DNA of 64,000 nucleotides from CAWAYH01 sp963786195 (GCA_963786195.1 CAWAYH010000006.1:1054001-1118000), one strand, 5' to 3'. Counted from the stretch's first letter, positions 19,134 to 29,405 are shown. The notes: generated by a model from the sequence alone, not told the origin. Program-made: numbers and translations.

Positions 19134-20114
19134 CTAGCAGGCAGGCAGCCGCAGCGTCGCGCGAACACCGCCGGCAGGCGACGCGCCCAGGGAGACCGAC
19201 CCTCCATACAGCTCGGCGAGATCGCGCACGATCGCCAGCCCGAACCCGGATCCCGGCGCTGCTTCGTCGGCCCGGACGCCACGCCGCAGCACCGCTTCGC
19301 GCATCCTGGGATCGAGGCCCGGGCCGTCATCGTCCACCGTGATGACGACCTCGGAACCCTCGAGCGAGGATTCGACCACGATGCGTGACGTGGCCCACTT
19401 GCAGGCGTTGTCGAGCAGGTTGCCCAGCATCTCGTCCAGATCTTCGCGCTGGCCGCGGAACGCGTGCTCCTCGGGCACGGTGACCTGCATGTCGATGCCG
19501 CGCCCCTCATAGAGCCGGCGCAACGTGCGCGCGAGTCCGTCCGCGGATTCGACGACGGGGCACCGGGCGCCGGGCGCCGCGCCTGACGCGGCGGCGCGTG
19601 CCTGCGCCAGGTGATAGTCGACGTGCCGGCGCATGCGCTCGACCTGCTGATAGATCGTCACCGCAAGCTCGGGGTGGCCTGCCGCGGCCGCGCGTTCGGC
19701 CTCCTGCGACAGTACGGCCAGCGGCGTCTTCAGTCCGTGCGCGAGATCGCCGGCCTTCGCCAGCGCGCGTGCCACGACGCGTTCCCGGTGCTCCAGCAGC
19801 GCATTCAGATCGTCGACGACAGGCTGCACTTCACCAGGATAGTTGCCATCGACCTTCCGCTCGCGGCCGCTGCGGACCGCGGACAATCGCGATCGGAGCT
19901 GGTTGAGGGGCACGAGGCCGCTTCGTACCTGCGACAGACCCGCCACCATGCAGATGAGCGCGAGGATCAGCATCATCGTTCCGTGGGCGAGTCGAATGGA
20001 GCCCGTCGTGCCGGGGTGCAGGACGGCCACCGACACGAGGCTCGTTGCGGCAAGCAGGCCCACGGTCCACAACACGGAACCCGACAACAGGTAAGAGCGG
20101 AGCGAGCGCGCCAC
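19134..20114 (-). CDS. Sensor histidine kinase (PhoQ/EnvZ-type)
   Basis: 326 residues. Two membrane helices (LWTVGLLAATSLVSVAV, MMLILALICMVAGL) bracket a very short external loop, followed by a HAMP-like linker. The H-box is DLAHGLKTPLAVL (His126), the N-box GNLLDNACKWA, and G1/G2 are DDDGPGLD and GSGFGLAIV. The start is GTG overlapping the response regulator stop (TAGTG), so the two are translationally coupled. The tiny sensor loop suggests a membrane or metal signal rather than a large ligand. Intact. Confidence 0.92.
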   Translation of the reverse strand: MARSLRSYLLSGSVLWTVGLLAATSLVSVAVLHPGTTGSIRLAHGTMMLILALICMVAGLSQVRSGLVPLNQLRSRLSAVRSGRERKVDGNYPGEVQPVVDDLNALLEHRERVVARALAKAGDLAHGLKTPLAVLSQEAERAAAAGHPELAVTIYQQVERMRRHVDYHLAQARAAASGAAPGARCPVVESADGLARTLRRLYEGRGIDMQVTVPEEHAFRGQREDLDEMLGNLLDNACKWATSRIVVESSLEGSEVVITVDDDGPGLDPRMREAVLRRGVRADEAAPGSGFGLAIVRDLAELYGGSVSLGASPAGGVRATLRLPAC

Positions 20115-20776
20115 TATGGTTCCGCCCCCAGCCGGTAGCCCAGTCCGCGCACGGTTTCGATGAAGGACGGGCCGAGCTTTCGTCTCAGACGGGCGATGAA
20201 CACCTCGACGGTGTTCGAGTCCCTGTCGGCGCTCTCCGCGTAGATGTGATCGCTGAGCTCCGTCTGGGACACGACGCGGCCGCGGTGATGCATCAGGTAC
20301 GAAAGGACGCGGAACTCGTGGCTGGTCAGCCTGACCGGCACACCTTCGAGCGTGACCTTTGCCATGCGCGGGTCGAGCGCGAGCGCGCCACAGCGAAGCT
20401 CCGGCGTGCCGTGGCCCGTCGCGCGGCGGATCAGGGCCCGCAGCCGCGCGAGCACCTCTTCCATCCGGAAGGGCTTGGCCACGTAGTCATCCGCGCCGCT
20501 GTCGATGCCCTGGACCTTTTCGTGCCAGCTGGCTCTGGCCGTCAACACCAGAATCGGCACGGCCAGACCCGTCTCGCGCCAGCGGCGAAGGAGCGTCAAG
20601 CCGTCGATCCGCGGAAGGCCGAGATCGAGCACGACGGCGTCGTAGTGCTCGGTCATGGCCAGAAAATCGGCGCGTTCTCCGTCGGCGGCGCAGTCCACGG
20701 CATAGCCAGCCTGACCCAGCGCCTCGGCCAGCTGGCGCGACAACCGCGTCTCGTCCTCGACCACCAGGATGCGCAA
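20114..20776 (-). CDS. OmpR/PhoP-family response regulator
   Basis: 220 residues. The receiver domain has VVEDE, phospho-acceptor Asp51 in AVVLDLGLPRIDG, LVLTARAS and Lys in DDYVAKPF. The C-terminal winged helix reads VRLTSHEFRVLSYLMHHRG, DSNTVEVFIARLRRKLG and VRGLGYRLG. The start appears to be TTG 20776 with AAGGA about nine bases upstream. It is the first gene of the operon with the kinase, and divergent, 69 bp away, from a DUF411 protein that is a plausible regulon member. Confidence 0.92.
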   Translation of the reverse strand: MRILVVEDETRLSRQLAEALGQAGYAVDCAADGERADFLAMTEHYDAVVLDLGLPRIDGLTLLRRWRETGLAVPILVLTARASWHEKVQGIDSGADDYVAKPFRMEEVLARLRALIRRATGHGTPELRCGALALDPRMAKVTLEGVPVRLTSHEFRVLSYLMHHRGRVVSQTELSDHIYAESADRDSNTVEVFIARLRRKLGPSFIETVRGLGYRLGAEP

Positions 20777-20845
20777 GAGGGTTCCTTCACGCCGTTATAG
20801 CTCAACCAACCCTGAACCGCAGCTGAACGCGGGTATGATCATGCA

Positions 20846-21319
20846 ATGACTCGCTTCCTGCTGCGTCCCCGTGCGGCTGCCCTGGCCATCGTCGCGCTCC
20901 TTCCCGCCGCTCTCCTGGCGCAGCAGAAACCGAAGGCGCCGGCGCCGAAGCCCGTGGAAGTGACGGTCCACCTGACGCCCACTTGCGGCTGCTGCGGGTT
21001 CTGGGCCGACCACCTGAAGGCGGCGGGCTTTGTCGTCAAGCGGGAAGTCACGACGGAGCTCGAGGCCGTGCCTGTCCGTCAGAAGGTCCCCGCCCGGCTG
21101 CGCACGTGCCACACCGCGTCGATCGGCAAGTACGTCGTCGAGGGTCACGTGCCGGCGGACGTCATCAAGCAGCTGCTGAAGGAAGCGCCCGCGGTCGTGG
21201 GGATCGCCGTACCGGGCATGCCGATGGGATCGCCGGGCATGGAAGGACCTAATCCGCGTCCGTACTCGATCCTCGCCTTCAAGGCCGACGGCTCGACGTA
21301 CGAGTTCGCGCGCCGCTGA
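20846..21319 (+). CDS. DUF411 (CopG/copper-associated) periplasmic protein
   Basis: 157 residues. A signal peptide (AALAIVALLPAALLA) precedes PTCGCCGFWADHLKAAGF, a CxCC metal-binding motif (Cys47, 49, 50), and the DUF411 landmarks RLRTCHTASIGKYVVEGHVP and PGMPMGSPGME, the latter methionine-rich. DUF411 proteins bind Cu or Ag and accompany copper-resistance systems; here no copper ATPase is nearby. It is divergent from the two-component genes, which may sense copper or envelope stress. Intact, clear start. Confidence 0.9.
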   Translation: MTRFLLRPRAAALAIVALLPAALLAQQKPKAPAPKPVEVTVHLTPTCGCCGFWADHLKAAGFVVKREVTTELEAVPVRQKVPARLRTCHTASIGKYVVEGHVPADVIKQLLKEAPAVVGIAVPGMPMGSPGMEGPNPRPYSILAFKADGSTYEFARR

Positions 21320-21394
21320 CGCGGACGGCCCCGCCGGAGCCCGCTCTCAGAGCAGCGCGCCGTCCACGAACATCGTGTTGACGAACGAGCCGCT

Positions 21395-23857
21395 TCACGC
21401 GTCGCGCAGTGCCACCATCGGGTCGACCGAAGCGGCGCGGCGGGCGGGAATGAGCCCGGCTCCGACCGCAATGATCGCGACCGCCGCCAGCGCGGCACCA
21501 AACGACCATGGGTCGCCCGGCGTCAGGCCGAACAGCATCGTCCTCAACATGCGCGATCCCGCAATCGCCAGCGGAAGCCCAATCGCGATCCCCGCCAGAC
21601 CGACGATCACGCTCTCACGCATGATCATCCACAACACCTGACCGCGCGCGGCGCCGAGCGCCATGCGCACGCCGATCTCGGACGTCCGCCGGCTGACGCG
21701 ATACGCCAGGGTCCCGTAGAGGCCGGTCGACACCAGCACGGCGGCCATCAGGCCGAAGAAGAGCGCGAGCCGCGAGAACAGCCGCTCGTTCGAGAACGAT
21801 GCGCCGAACTGTTCCGCCTGCGTCATCGGCTGAAGCAGCGGCAGGTCGGGGCCGAACTCCTGCACCACCCGGCGCGCCTGGGGCAGCAGCGCCTTGGGGT
21901 CGCCCTTCGTGCGCAGCTCGAGATGCATGGCGCCAATCGGCGGAACCTGCATGTATGGGAAGTATGCGATCGGACGCGCGGACTCCCTGACGCCCGTATA
22001 GCGGCTGTTGGCCGCGACGCCGACGATCGTGTACTCGCGCGAGAGCGACACCCGGTGGCCCAGCGGTTCCCGACCGGCCAGATACCGCTGGACGAACGTC
22101 TCGTTGACGATCGCCACTGGCGGCGCCGACGCATCATCGGAATCCTCGAAATCCCGGCCGAGCAGCAGCGGGGTCCCGAGCACGTGGAAATAGTCAGGGC
22201 CCACGGCGTTCCATCGCATCGGCGCGAAGCCCGTGGTCTGGGGAGGCGCGCCGTCGACGACCGCGCCGGTATTGTTGCTCCAGCCCGATCCGATCCGATT
22301 GCTCATCAACGTCACCGACTCGACGCCGGGCAGCACGCGCAACCGGCCCATCAGCGATTGATAGAAGCGTCCCGTCGCGTCATCGCCGCGAACCGACTGC
22401 GGTGGCGTCACGCCGAAGACGAGCAGCCCCGACGACTGAAAGCCGAGATCGGCGGACGCCAGGTTGCGAAGCGTGCGGACGAGCAGACCGGCACCAACGA
22501 GGAGAACAAGGCACAGCGCAATCTGGGCCGCGACGACGATCCGGCCGGTGCGCAGCTTGCGGCGATCGGCCGTCGTGTTCAGCGCCGAGTTCTTGAGCAC
22601 CAGCCCGATTGGCGCGCCGGCCGCGCCGCGCAGGGGCGCGAGGCCGAAGACGAGCGCGGCGAGCGCCGACAGCGCGAGCGTGAACAGCAGCACGTTGCGG
22701 TCCGGAGCGAGCGTGACGTCGAGCCGCGACCAGGCCGCCAGCGCGCGGGTGGCGGCGATCGCGAAGCCCCAGCCGAGCGCCGCGCCCGCGACAACCAGGA
22801 GCAGGCTCTCGGCGAAGAGCTGGCGGAACAGGCGGCGGCGGCTGCCGCCGAGCGCCGTCCGCAGGCTGAACTCGCGCTCGCGCGCCGCATTACGCGCGGC
22901 GAGGAGCATGGACACGTTGCCGCACGCGATCAGCAGCACGACGCCGACCATGACCATGAGGATCGTCAACGGCCGCTCGTAGTTGTTGCGCAGCCCCTGG
23001 ATGCCGCGCGCGGACGTCAACGACAGCTGCGGGACTTTTTCGTCAGGCTTCGGTGGGCCCTGCGCGGAATATGCAGCGCGCTGGAAGATCGGCTGCGCCA
23101 TGGCGACCGCCTGCTCGCTCGTGACGCCCGGTGCGAGCCGGCCGATCGTCATCAGGAACCACCAGTGGGGTGAATTGTAGAACCCTTCCGACGACTGCGA
23201 CGCGCTGCCCCAGGGTTTGAGCTCCGGACGCGTCTGGATGGGAATCCAGACATCCGATGCGTGGTTGTGTTCGACGCCGACGAAGTCGGCGGCTGCGACG
23301 CCAACGATCGTGAACGGCACGCCCTTGATGAACAGCGTCTCGCCGACGGCTGACGGATTCCGGCTGAAACGCCGCGTCCAGTACGCGTAGCTCAACACCG
23401 CCTTCTGCGTGTGGCGCGCTTCGTCGTCCATCGTGAAACCGACGCCACGCTCCATGCGCACGCCAAGCCCGGAAAAGAAGTTCCCGCTCACCATGTTGGC
23501 CCACACCGTCTCGGGCTCGCTGCCGTAGCGCACGGTCGTGCGGTCTATGCTGAGCGGCACGAACGCGACCAGCTCGGAAAAGATCCGGGTCTCAGCCCTG
23601 AGTTGCTGGTAAATGGCCTCGGTCAAGGACGAGTCGTCGTATCCCGTCTGCGAGCTGTTTGCCGGCTGACCACTGGTGTGCAGAACGACCAGCTGCTCCG
23701 GGTGCGAGACCGGGAGCAGCCGCAGGACGACGGCGTTCATCACGCTGAAGACGGCGCTGTTGGCGCCAATTCCGAGCGCGAAGGTGAGGACGGCGACTGC
23801 GGCGAACGCAGGCGTCCGCCGGAGCTGTCGGAGGGCAAAACGGAGATCGTGCAGCAT
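21395..23857 (-). CDS. ADOP-family duplicated ABC transporter permease (1)
   Basis: 820 residues, intact. MLHDLRFALRQLRRTPAFAA then a first membrane helix (VAVLTFALGIGANSAVF), a MacB-like periplasmic domain, three-helix FtsX unit (LLIACGNVSMLLAARNAARE, FSLRTALGGSRRRLFRQLF), a second periplasmic domain and a second FtsX unit (GLYGTLAYRVSRRTSEIGVR). It ends DPMVALRDA. This is the orphan duplicated-permease type common in Acidobacteriota, with no ATPase beside it. It follows the Ser/Thr kinase gene by 44 bp on the same strand and is probably co-transcribed. It lacks the N-terminal prefix domain present in the permease at 52707. Confidence 0.92.
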   Translation of the reverse strand: MLHDLRFALRQLRRTPAFAAVAVLTFALGIGANSAVFSVMNAVVLRLLPVSHPEQLVVLHTSGQPANSSQTGYDDSSLTEAIYQQLRAETRIFSELVAFVPLSIDRTTVRYGSEPETVWANMVSGNFFSGLGVRMERGVGFTMDDEARHTQKAVLSYAYWTRRFSRNPSAVGETLFIKGVPFTIVGVAAADFVGVEHNHASDVWIPIQTRPELKPWGSASQSSEGFYNSPHWWFLMTIGRLAPGVTSEQAVAMAQPIFQRAAYSAQGPPKPDEKVPQLSLTSARGIQGLRNNYERPLTILMVMVGVVLLIACGNVSMLLAARNAAREREFSLRTALGGSRRRLFRQLFAESLLLVVAGAALGWGFAIAATRALAAWSRLDVTLAPDRNVLLFTLALSALAALVFGLAPLRGAAGAPIGLVLKNSALNTTADRRKLRTGRIVVAAQIALCLVLLVGAGLLVRTLRNLASADLGFQSSGLLVFGVTPPQSVRGDDATGRFYQSLMGRLRVLPGVESVTLMSNRIGSGWSNNTGAVVDGAPPQTTGFAPMRWNAVGPDYFHVLGTPLLLGRDFEDSDDASAPPVAIVNETFVQRYLAGREPLGHRVSLSREYTIVGVAANSRYTGVRESARPIAYFPYMQVPPIGAMHLELRTKGDPKALLPQARRVVQEFGPDLPLLQPMTQAEQFGASFSNERLFSRLALFFGLMAAVLVSTGLYGTLAYRVSRRTSEIGVRMALGAARGQVLWMIMRESVIVGLAGIAIGLPLAIAGSRMLRTMLFGLTPGDPWSFGAALAAVAIIAVGAGLIPARRAASVDPMVALRDA

Positions 23858-23901
23858 GGTTTCCTTTGGACGTGCAGGGCTTCGCGGGAGTTGCTCCGGC
23901 C

Positions 23902-26578
23902 TCAGGGCTGAGGCTTCAAGAGTGCCGGCAGGTTCACGACGACCGTCAGCGGCGGGGCCTTGAAGCTGTCGGGCATGTTGATCAGGAAACGCTGGCCATC
24001 ACGCGACACGTCGTACTGATGCCACACGAGTCCCGTCAGGATCTCGAGCCGCGTCTGAAAGAGCGGCGCCGCGCTGCCCCGTTCGAACGTGTCGCCAAGC
24101 GTGACGGGGACCGACATCAGCGAGCCGTCCAGCGCAAGATAGAACAGCTCTTTGCCGTCCGATCGCCACTTCGGCTGGATGCCGCCGCCCGTCGACACCT
24201 GCCACCTGCCAACCGGCGTCGGGAAGTTCTGCACGAACACTTCGAACCGGCCCGGCTCCTGCGTGGCGAACGCGACCCAGCGCCCGTCGGGCGACACCCG
24301 CGCATGCGTCGTGATGTCCCGGCCTTCGATCACCGGGCGCGGCGTGCGATCCTCGCCATTCAACGGAAGGAGCCAGACCTGCCGCGGCTGCCCGGGGTGA
24401 TAGAGCAGCCCCTTGTCGTCCGGAAGCCACTCGTCTGGAATCCATGGCTCCGGACGCAGGCTTTGCTCCTTTCCGGCGCCACTGGAGGGCTTGACGAGAG
24501 TCTGTGAGTTGCCCTGCCACGCGATGCTGCGCCCGTCCGGCGACCAGACGGGAGAGGCGTTGCGGCCGCCGTCGAATGTAAATCGCGTCGACAGCGTCCG
24601 GGCCACGTCGATGATCCAGATGTCCCGGCCGCCCGACTTGTCCACCATCTCGGCTACCACCCGCGTGCCGTCAGGAGACAGACGCGGGTTCCGATACAGC
24701 CCGGGCTCGCCGATCTGTCCCAACTGTCGGCCGGTGCGATCGACCCAGACGAGCCGGGAGAGCGCAGCGTCAGCAGAACTTCGATAGACGAGCACCCCGG
24801 AGGCGGACGCCGCAAATGCGGCATTGCCGGACTCCGCGAACTGCTCGACACGTTCGGCAATCGGAAAGGCGTCGCCAGTCGTCGCGATGCGAGTGGCGTC
24901 GAACGGCTGCGCCATCAACACGCCCTCGCGCGCAAACACCAGGTAGCCCGGCTCGACGTACGCACAGTTCGAGTTGCCGCGGGCGACAAGCCGATCGTCA
25001 GCTTTGTCGAGGCTTCTGGCATAGATGCCGTCATGCTCGCGGTTTCCGCCGTGCGCGTAATAGAGGAACGTCCGGCCGTCGGGCAGAAACTGCGGGAAAC
25101 CATGGGACTCGTGCCGCTTGGACGTGTCGAGCGACGTCGCGTCCGCCGTCGCACCTCCCATGGCAGACACCCGCCGTATCGGACCAAGAAAGGCTGAGAG
25201 AAGGATGACGCCCTCGCGATTCCAGGTGCCACCAGTTTGCGTCCCGGATGTGTCGACGATCGTCTCAACGGCGCCTCCGCCTGCCGGCACTTTCTTGAGC
25301 TTGCGATCGGCAAAGAAGGCGATGGACCGGCCGTCCGGCGACCAGAACGGATTCCGTCCACCTTCTGTACCCGCCAGCCGCTGGATCGCCAGGCTGTCCA
25401 GTGCCCGGACGAACAACATCACAGGACTCGCGTCCCACGTTGCCGAAAACACGATGCGGGTTCCGTCGGGAGACACGGACACGAAATGCGTGCTGGGGCC
25501 GAACCCGAAGTACCCGGGCGGCGTCAACTCGAAGCGAACCGCCTGCGCCTGGGCTCGAGGACGGCGATCGTTCGACAACGCCAGCCACGCGGCTGCGATC
25601 AAGGCAGCGGACAGACCCGCAACGAGTGCCCACGGCAGCCAACGTGACGTCGACGGCCGCGTTCGGGATGCGACAACGGGAACGTTGACGTCCGAGTGGC
25701 CCATCAGGCCGTCGAGCGCAAACGCGAGATCCTGGGTGGACTGGAACCGCGCATCCGGATTCTTCTCGAGGCAGCGATCGACGACCCTTGCAAGGCCTGG
25801 CGTGATGTGCGGATCAGACGCGGACAGCGCCGGAGGATCCTCCTGGAGGATCGCCGTCATGGTGTCGGCACTTGACGCGCCGCGAAACGCTCGATGCCCT
25901 GAGAGCATCTCGTAGAGGATTGCGCCGAACGAGAAAATGTCCGAGCGATGCTCGACGGACTGGCCGCGCACCTGTTCGGGCGACATGTAGCCGACCGTTC
26001 CCATCACGGTGCCATATCGCGTGTCGGGTGCGGCTGTTGGCAGGTTGTCATCCGCATCCCGGTCGGGCTGTGTGAGCTTGGCGAGCCCGAAGTCGAGGAT
26101 CTTGACCCGCTTGTCGCTGACGAAGATGTTCTCGGGTTTGAGATCCCGGTGAACGATGCCCTTCTCGTGCGCAGCGGCCAGCCCGTGGGCGATCTGTGCT
26201 GGCGTACTCGAGCGCCTTCCGGACCGGCAGCGACGCCATCACTGACGATCCCTGCGTCGCGGACGCCGGCTTCTGCAATCGCGCGCGGAGCGTCTCGCCT
26301 TCGAGCAGTTCCGAGACGATGTACGGCGCGCCGTTCTGCTGGCCGATGTCGTACACCGCGAGAATGTTCGGATGGTTGAGCGCGGCCGCTGCGCGAGCTT
26401 CCAGCTCGAACCGAACGAGCCGCTCGGGGTCGTTGGAGAAGTCGGACGGCAGGACCTTGATGGCGACGTCGCGGCCCAGCCGCGGATCGTGTCCGCGGTA
26501 CACCTCGCCCATGCCGCCCGCGCCGATCAGACCGAGAATCTGGTAGGGGCCGACGCGTGAGCCGGAAACGAGCACCAT
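23902..26578 (-). CDS. PknB-type Ser/Thr protein kinase with C-terminal beta-propeller, one frameshift
   Basis: About 892 residues. ATG 26578: SRVGPYQILGLIGAGGMGEV (glycine loop), VAIKVLPS (Lys41), and, after one extra base near 26203, GLAAAHEKGIVHRDLKPENI and KILDFGLAKL, then GTVGYMSPEQVRGQSVEHRS. A membrane helix (LPWALVAGLSAALIAAAWLAL) separates this cytoplasmic kinase from a periplasmic WD40/TolB-like propeller (SPDGTRIVFSA, WSPDGRSIAFF, SPDGTRVVAEM, WSPDGRSIAWQ). Such proteins relay envelope signals. The gap before the ADOP permease is 44 bp, suggesting one operon. The frameshift would truncate the kinase before the catalytic loop if real. Confidence 0.9.
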
Positions 26579-26772
26579 GGTGCGGAACCGCGCGATTATA
26601 TACGCCGCGCCAGCTCAAGCATTAGGCTGACCGCCGGTGCCCGCGCATTACAAACCTCGTCGCCAACACCCAGTCTTGCAATGCACGCGCGGGGCCCCAC
26701 GAGGAATCTACCCTGAATTCCGCTGGTCCTCTGGCACACCTCTTGACCTGCCCTCTCGCCCGGGGGACCCCC

Positions 26773-28002
26773 ATGATTCTGCTTTTTCTCGTCGTCGTCA
26801 TCGGTTACGGGCTGTACGTCCTCAGCCCCGAAGAGCGCAAGAAGCTGCTTCACACGATCCTGGCGGCATTGCGGAACCTGCCCGAAACGCTCCGCAAGGT
26901 CAGGAATCGCGTGGACAAGAGCACCCCGGAGGGCGACGCGTTCAGCGACGCGTTGTTCGAGCGCACGCCGAGAGCGCTCGGGACGCTGGCCATCCTGGTG
27001 CTCAACGCCGGCGTCTTCGTCTTCATGCTCCTCAGTCCCGGAAGCTTCGGCGATCCGGACACGCTCGTCCGCTGGGGCGGCAACTTCGGGCCGCGTACGA
27101 CGAACGCCGAATGGTGGCGGCTCGTGACGATGATGTTCGTGCACACGAGCCTGGTGCACCTCCTGATCAACATGGCCGGCGTCGCGCAGGTCGGGATGAT
27201 CCTCGAGCGTCTCGTCGGATCGCTGGCTTTCGTGGTCGTGTACCTCGCTGCGGGAATTCTTGCCAGCGTCGTGAGCCTGTCCGAACACCCGATGGCGGTG
27301 ACCGTCGGCGCCTCCGGCGCGATCTTCGGCATCTACGGGCTGCTGCTCGCCACGACGATCTGGGGCATGCTGTACCGCTCGCCGCTGACGATTCCGCTGC
27401 AGGCCTTCAAGTTGCTCGCGCCGGCGACGGGGATTTTCGTGCTCTATAACGCCGCCAGCGGAAGCCTGGATGGTTCGTCGGAGATCGCCGGCCTTGCCGC
27501 CGGGTTCATCTGCGGCATCGTGCTGGCGAGCGGCGTCAGCGAGCGCACACCATCGACGTCGCGCGTGGCCGGCGCAATGGTGGCGACCGTCGTCATCGCG
27601 ATCGTGTCAGCCGTGCCGCTGCGCGGGGTGGCCGACGTGCGCCCCGAGATCGCGCGGCTGGTGTCGGTCGAGGAATCAACCGCAAAGATCTACGAGACGA
27701 TGATCCCCAGGTTCAGGAACGGCCAGGCGTCCACCGAGGCGCTGGCGCAGGTCATCGATCAGAAGATCATGCCGGAGCTGCAGTCAGCCAGAGCACGTCT
27801 GAAGGCCATCGACGGTGTGCCGGTCGAGCACAAGGCGTTCGTCGACGGAGCGATGGAGTACCTGCGGCTGCGCGAGGCGAGCTGGCGCATCCGGACCGAA
27901 GGGCTGCACAAGAGGAACCAGGTCACGCTTCGGGAAGCCGAACGAACCGAACGCGCGGCGCTGGACGCGCTCGAGCCGCTCAAGTCGGTCGGACTGAAAT
28001 AG
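26773..28002 (+). CDS. Rhomboid-like membrane protein, probably catalytically dead
   Basis: 409 residues. ATG 26773 (GGGGGA upstream) begins with a membrane helix, then a rhomboid core: VHTSLVHLLINMAGV (TM2 His/Asn), VTVGASGAIFGIYGL (GxSG with Ser181) and SSEIAGLAAGFICG where active rhomboids have the catalytic His; here Glu237 takes that place. So the Ser-His dyad is broken and the protein is likely an iRhom/derlin-like pseudoprotease. A final helix and a C-terminal about 130-residue cytoplasmic helical tail (KIYETMIPRFRNGQASTEAL) follow. Intact; convergent with PadR, 10 bp apart. Confidence 0.85.
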   Translation: MILLFLVVVIGYGLYVLSPEERKKLLHTILAALRNLPETLRKVRNRVDKSTPEGDAFSDALFERTPRALGTLAILVLNAGVFVFMLLSPGSFGDPDTLVRWGGNFGPRTTNAEWWRLVTMMFVHTSLVHLLINMAGVAQVGMILERLVGSLAFVVVYLAAGILASVVSLSEHPMAVTVGASGAIFGIYGLLLATTIWGMLYRSPLTIPLQAFKLLAPATGIFVLYNAASGSLDGSSEIAGLAAGFICGIVLASGVSERTPSTSRVAGAMVATVVIAIVSAVPLRGVADVRPEIARLVSVEESTAKIYETMIPRFRNGQASTEALAQVIDQKIMPELQSARARLKAIDGVPVEHKAFVDGAMEYLRLREASWRIRTEGLHKRNQVTLREAERTERAALDALEPLKSVGLK

Positions 28003-28011
28003 CGCGAGCGC

Positions 28012-28359
28012 TCAGGGCGTTTCCGCCTCCGGCGTCTGCAGAATCACGCCGATGGCTTCGGTCAGCCGGTGCCAGCTCGCCTTCTCGCTCTCGAGATGCG
28101 CGCGGCCCCTCGCCGTCAGCCGGTAGAACTTCGCCTCGCGACCCGTATCGGAGAGCTTCCAGTTCGCCGCCAGCAGCCGGCGGTTCTCGAGACGATGCAG
28201 GGCCGGGTACAGCGAACCCTGCTGCACCTGGACGACATCGCGGGAGATCTGCTGCAGGCGTTGCCCGATCGCGTACCCATGCAACGGCCCGAGCGCGACA
28301 ATCTTGAGGATCAGGAGATCCAGCGTACCCTGCGGGAGGTCTGCCTTCGGCGCAGCCAT
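28012..28359 (-). CDS. PadR-family transcriptional regulator
   Basis: 115 residues. DLPQGTLDLLILKIVALGPL, HGYAIGQRLQ, QQGSLYPALHRLENRRLLAA and GREAKFYRLTARGR are the PadR winged-helix pattern; the last helices mediate dimerisation. In Acidobacteriota PadR genes usually stand directly before an ADOP permease, but here the next same-strand neighbour is DUF1835 upstream (35 bp away) and no permease follows. Its target is therefore unclear; it may act on the DUF1835 gene or in trans. Intact. Confidence 0.92.
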   Translation of the reverse strand: MAAPKADLPQGTLDLLILKIVALGPLHGYAIGQRLQQISRDVVQVQQGSLYPALHRLENRRLLAANWKLSDTGREAKFYRLTARGRAHLESEKASWHRLTEAIGVILQTPEAETP

Positions 28360-28394
28360 CGGTCCTGTACAACTACCGCATGACGTGTCGAAGG

Positions 28395-29405
28395 TCAAGG
28401 CATGCGGGTCAGCCGGCGCCTCGCCGGGTCCCAGCGCCAGGGCGGCGCGCCACCCTGCAGATGCACGCCACCCAGCCAGCGATCCAGCCCGCAGAGTCGA
28501 ATCCGATCCGCGGCGCCGCGGCGCACGTCCTGTCCGGCGGTCGTGATCGCGCACGTGGCGCGCGGGAATTCCCGTGCGCCCGACTCGACGATGTCCAGCA
28601 GTGGCGGTGACGAGGCGGCGAGGCCCGTCGCGAGATTCCAGAACGACAGGTCGGCGATATAGAAATGCGTCTCGCCCTCGTGCATCCGTGGAAACGCCTT
28701 GCGGATCTCGACGTGGCCGGCGTCGACGAGATCCAGCAGGCGCTGCTCGCACCGCGACAACCCGTTCACCGTCGAGGGAAACTCCTGGAGATGCCGGGCG
28801 AGCGCCGGCCCGAGAAATGGGAGGGCGGACGTATCGGTCGACAGCAGCGCCTCGATCCGGTCCGGATCGGGCGCGCGAAACGCCTTCCACGCGCGCTGCG
28901 CCAGCGTGTATTGATCGTCGCGGACAGCCTGTCGCGTCTCGAACAGCGATGCGAGCTCGGAGGGCGCCAACTCCCCCATCCCCTTGAACGCGGGCCTGCC
29001 TGGGAACGATCCGATGCTGATCAGGCTGACGCGCGTTGCAGACGACGAAGAGGACGACGCGCGTCTGTCCACGAGGCGATCGAGGACCTGGATCAGATTG
29101 AGCTGGTCGAACAGATCGTGCTCGAACCACAGTACCAGCTCGTCGTACTCGCCGAAGGTGTCGAGCGTTCGCTCCCACTCGCGAAGTTCGGCGAGCACGT
29201 CATCCACCAGGCCATCAGGTCCTGCGAGATAGCGCGCGCGCGCCGCGATCAGCTCGTCGTCGGATATGCCGCCGGGAACGGGACCCTCGTGGAGCGCGTC
29301 CGCCCACACCGACAATGTGCCGGGGATGCCGGCCCTCGCAATCGTTTCCGTCGTGGAGTGACCGTTCGCGACGTGCAGGTAGCGCGGAGACTGCGTGTTG
29401 GCCAC
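28395..29405 (-). CDS. DUF1835 domain-containing protein
   Basis: 336 residues from GTG 29405 (VANTQSPRYLHVANGHSTTE). The N-terminal HVANGHST, VWADALHEGPVPGG and LVLWFEHDLFDQLNLIQVL blocks are the DUF1835 hallmark; the rest (LAQRAWKAFRAPDPDRIEAL, FPSTVNGLSRCEQRLLDLV) is helical and resembles a DUF3658-type partner. No signal peptide, so cytoplasmic; function unknown. The same-strand PadR follows after 35 bp, so this may be one transcript. Intact. Confidence 0.82.
   Translation of the reverse strand: MANTQSPRYLHVANGHSTTETIARAGIPGTLSVWADALHEGPVPGGISDDELIAARARYLAGPDGLVDDVLAELREWERTLDTFGEYDELVLWFEHDLFDQLNLIQVLDRLVDRRASSSSSSATRVSLISIGSFPGRPAFKGMGELAPSELASLFETRQAVRDDQYTLAQRAWKAFRAPDPDRIEALLSTDTSALPFLGPALARHLQEFPSTVNGLSRCEQRLLDLVDAGHVEIRKAFPRMHEGETHFYIADLSFWNLATGLAASSPPLLDIVESGAREFPRATCAITTAGQDVRRGAADRIRLCGLDRWLGGVHLQGGAPPWRWDPARRRLTRMP

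Noticed and set aside
21923..23173. 416-residue frame antisense to the first ADOP
   Set aside because: Charged low-complexity sequence typical of antisense frames; the opposite strand has full family similarity.
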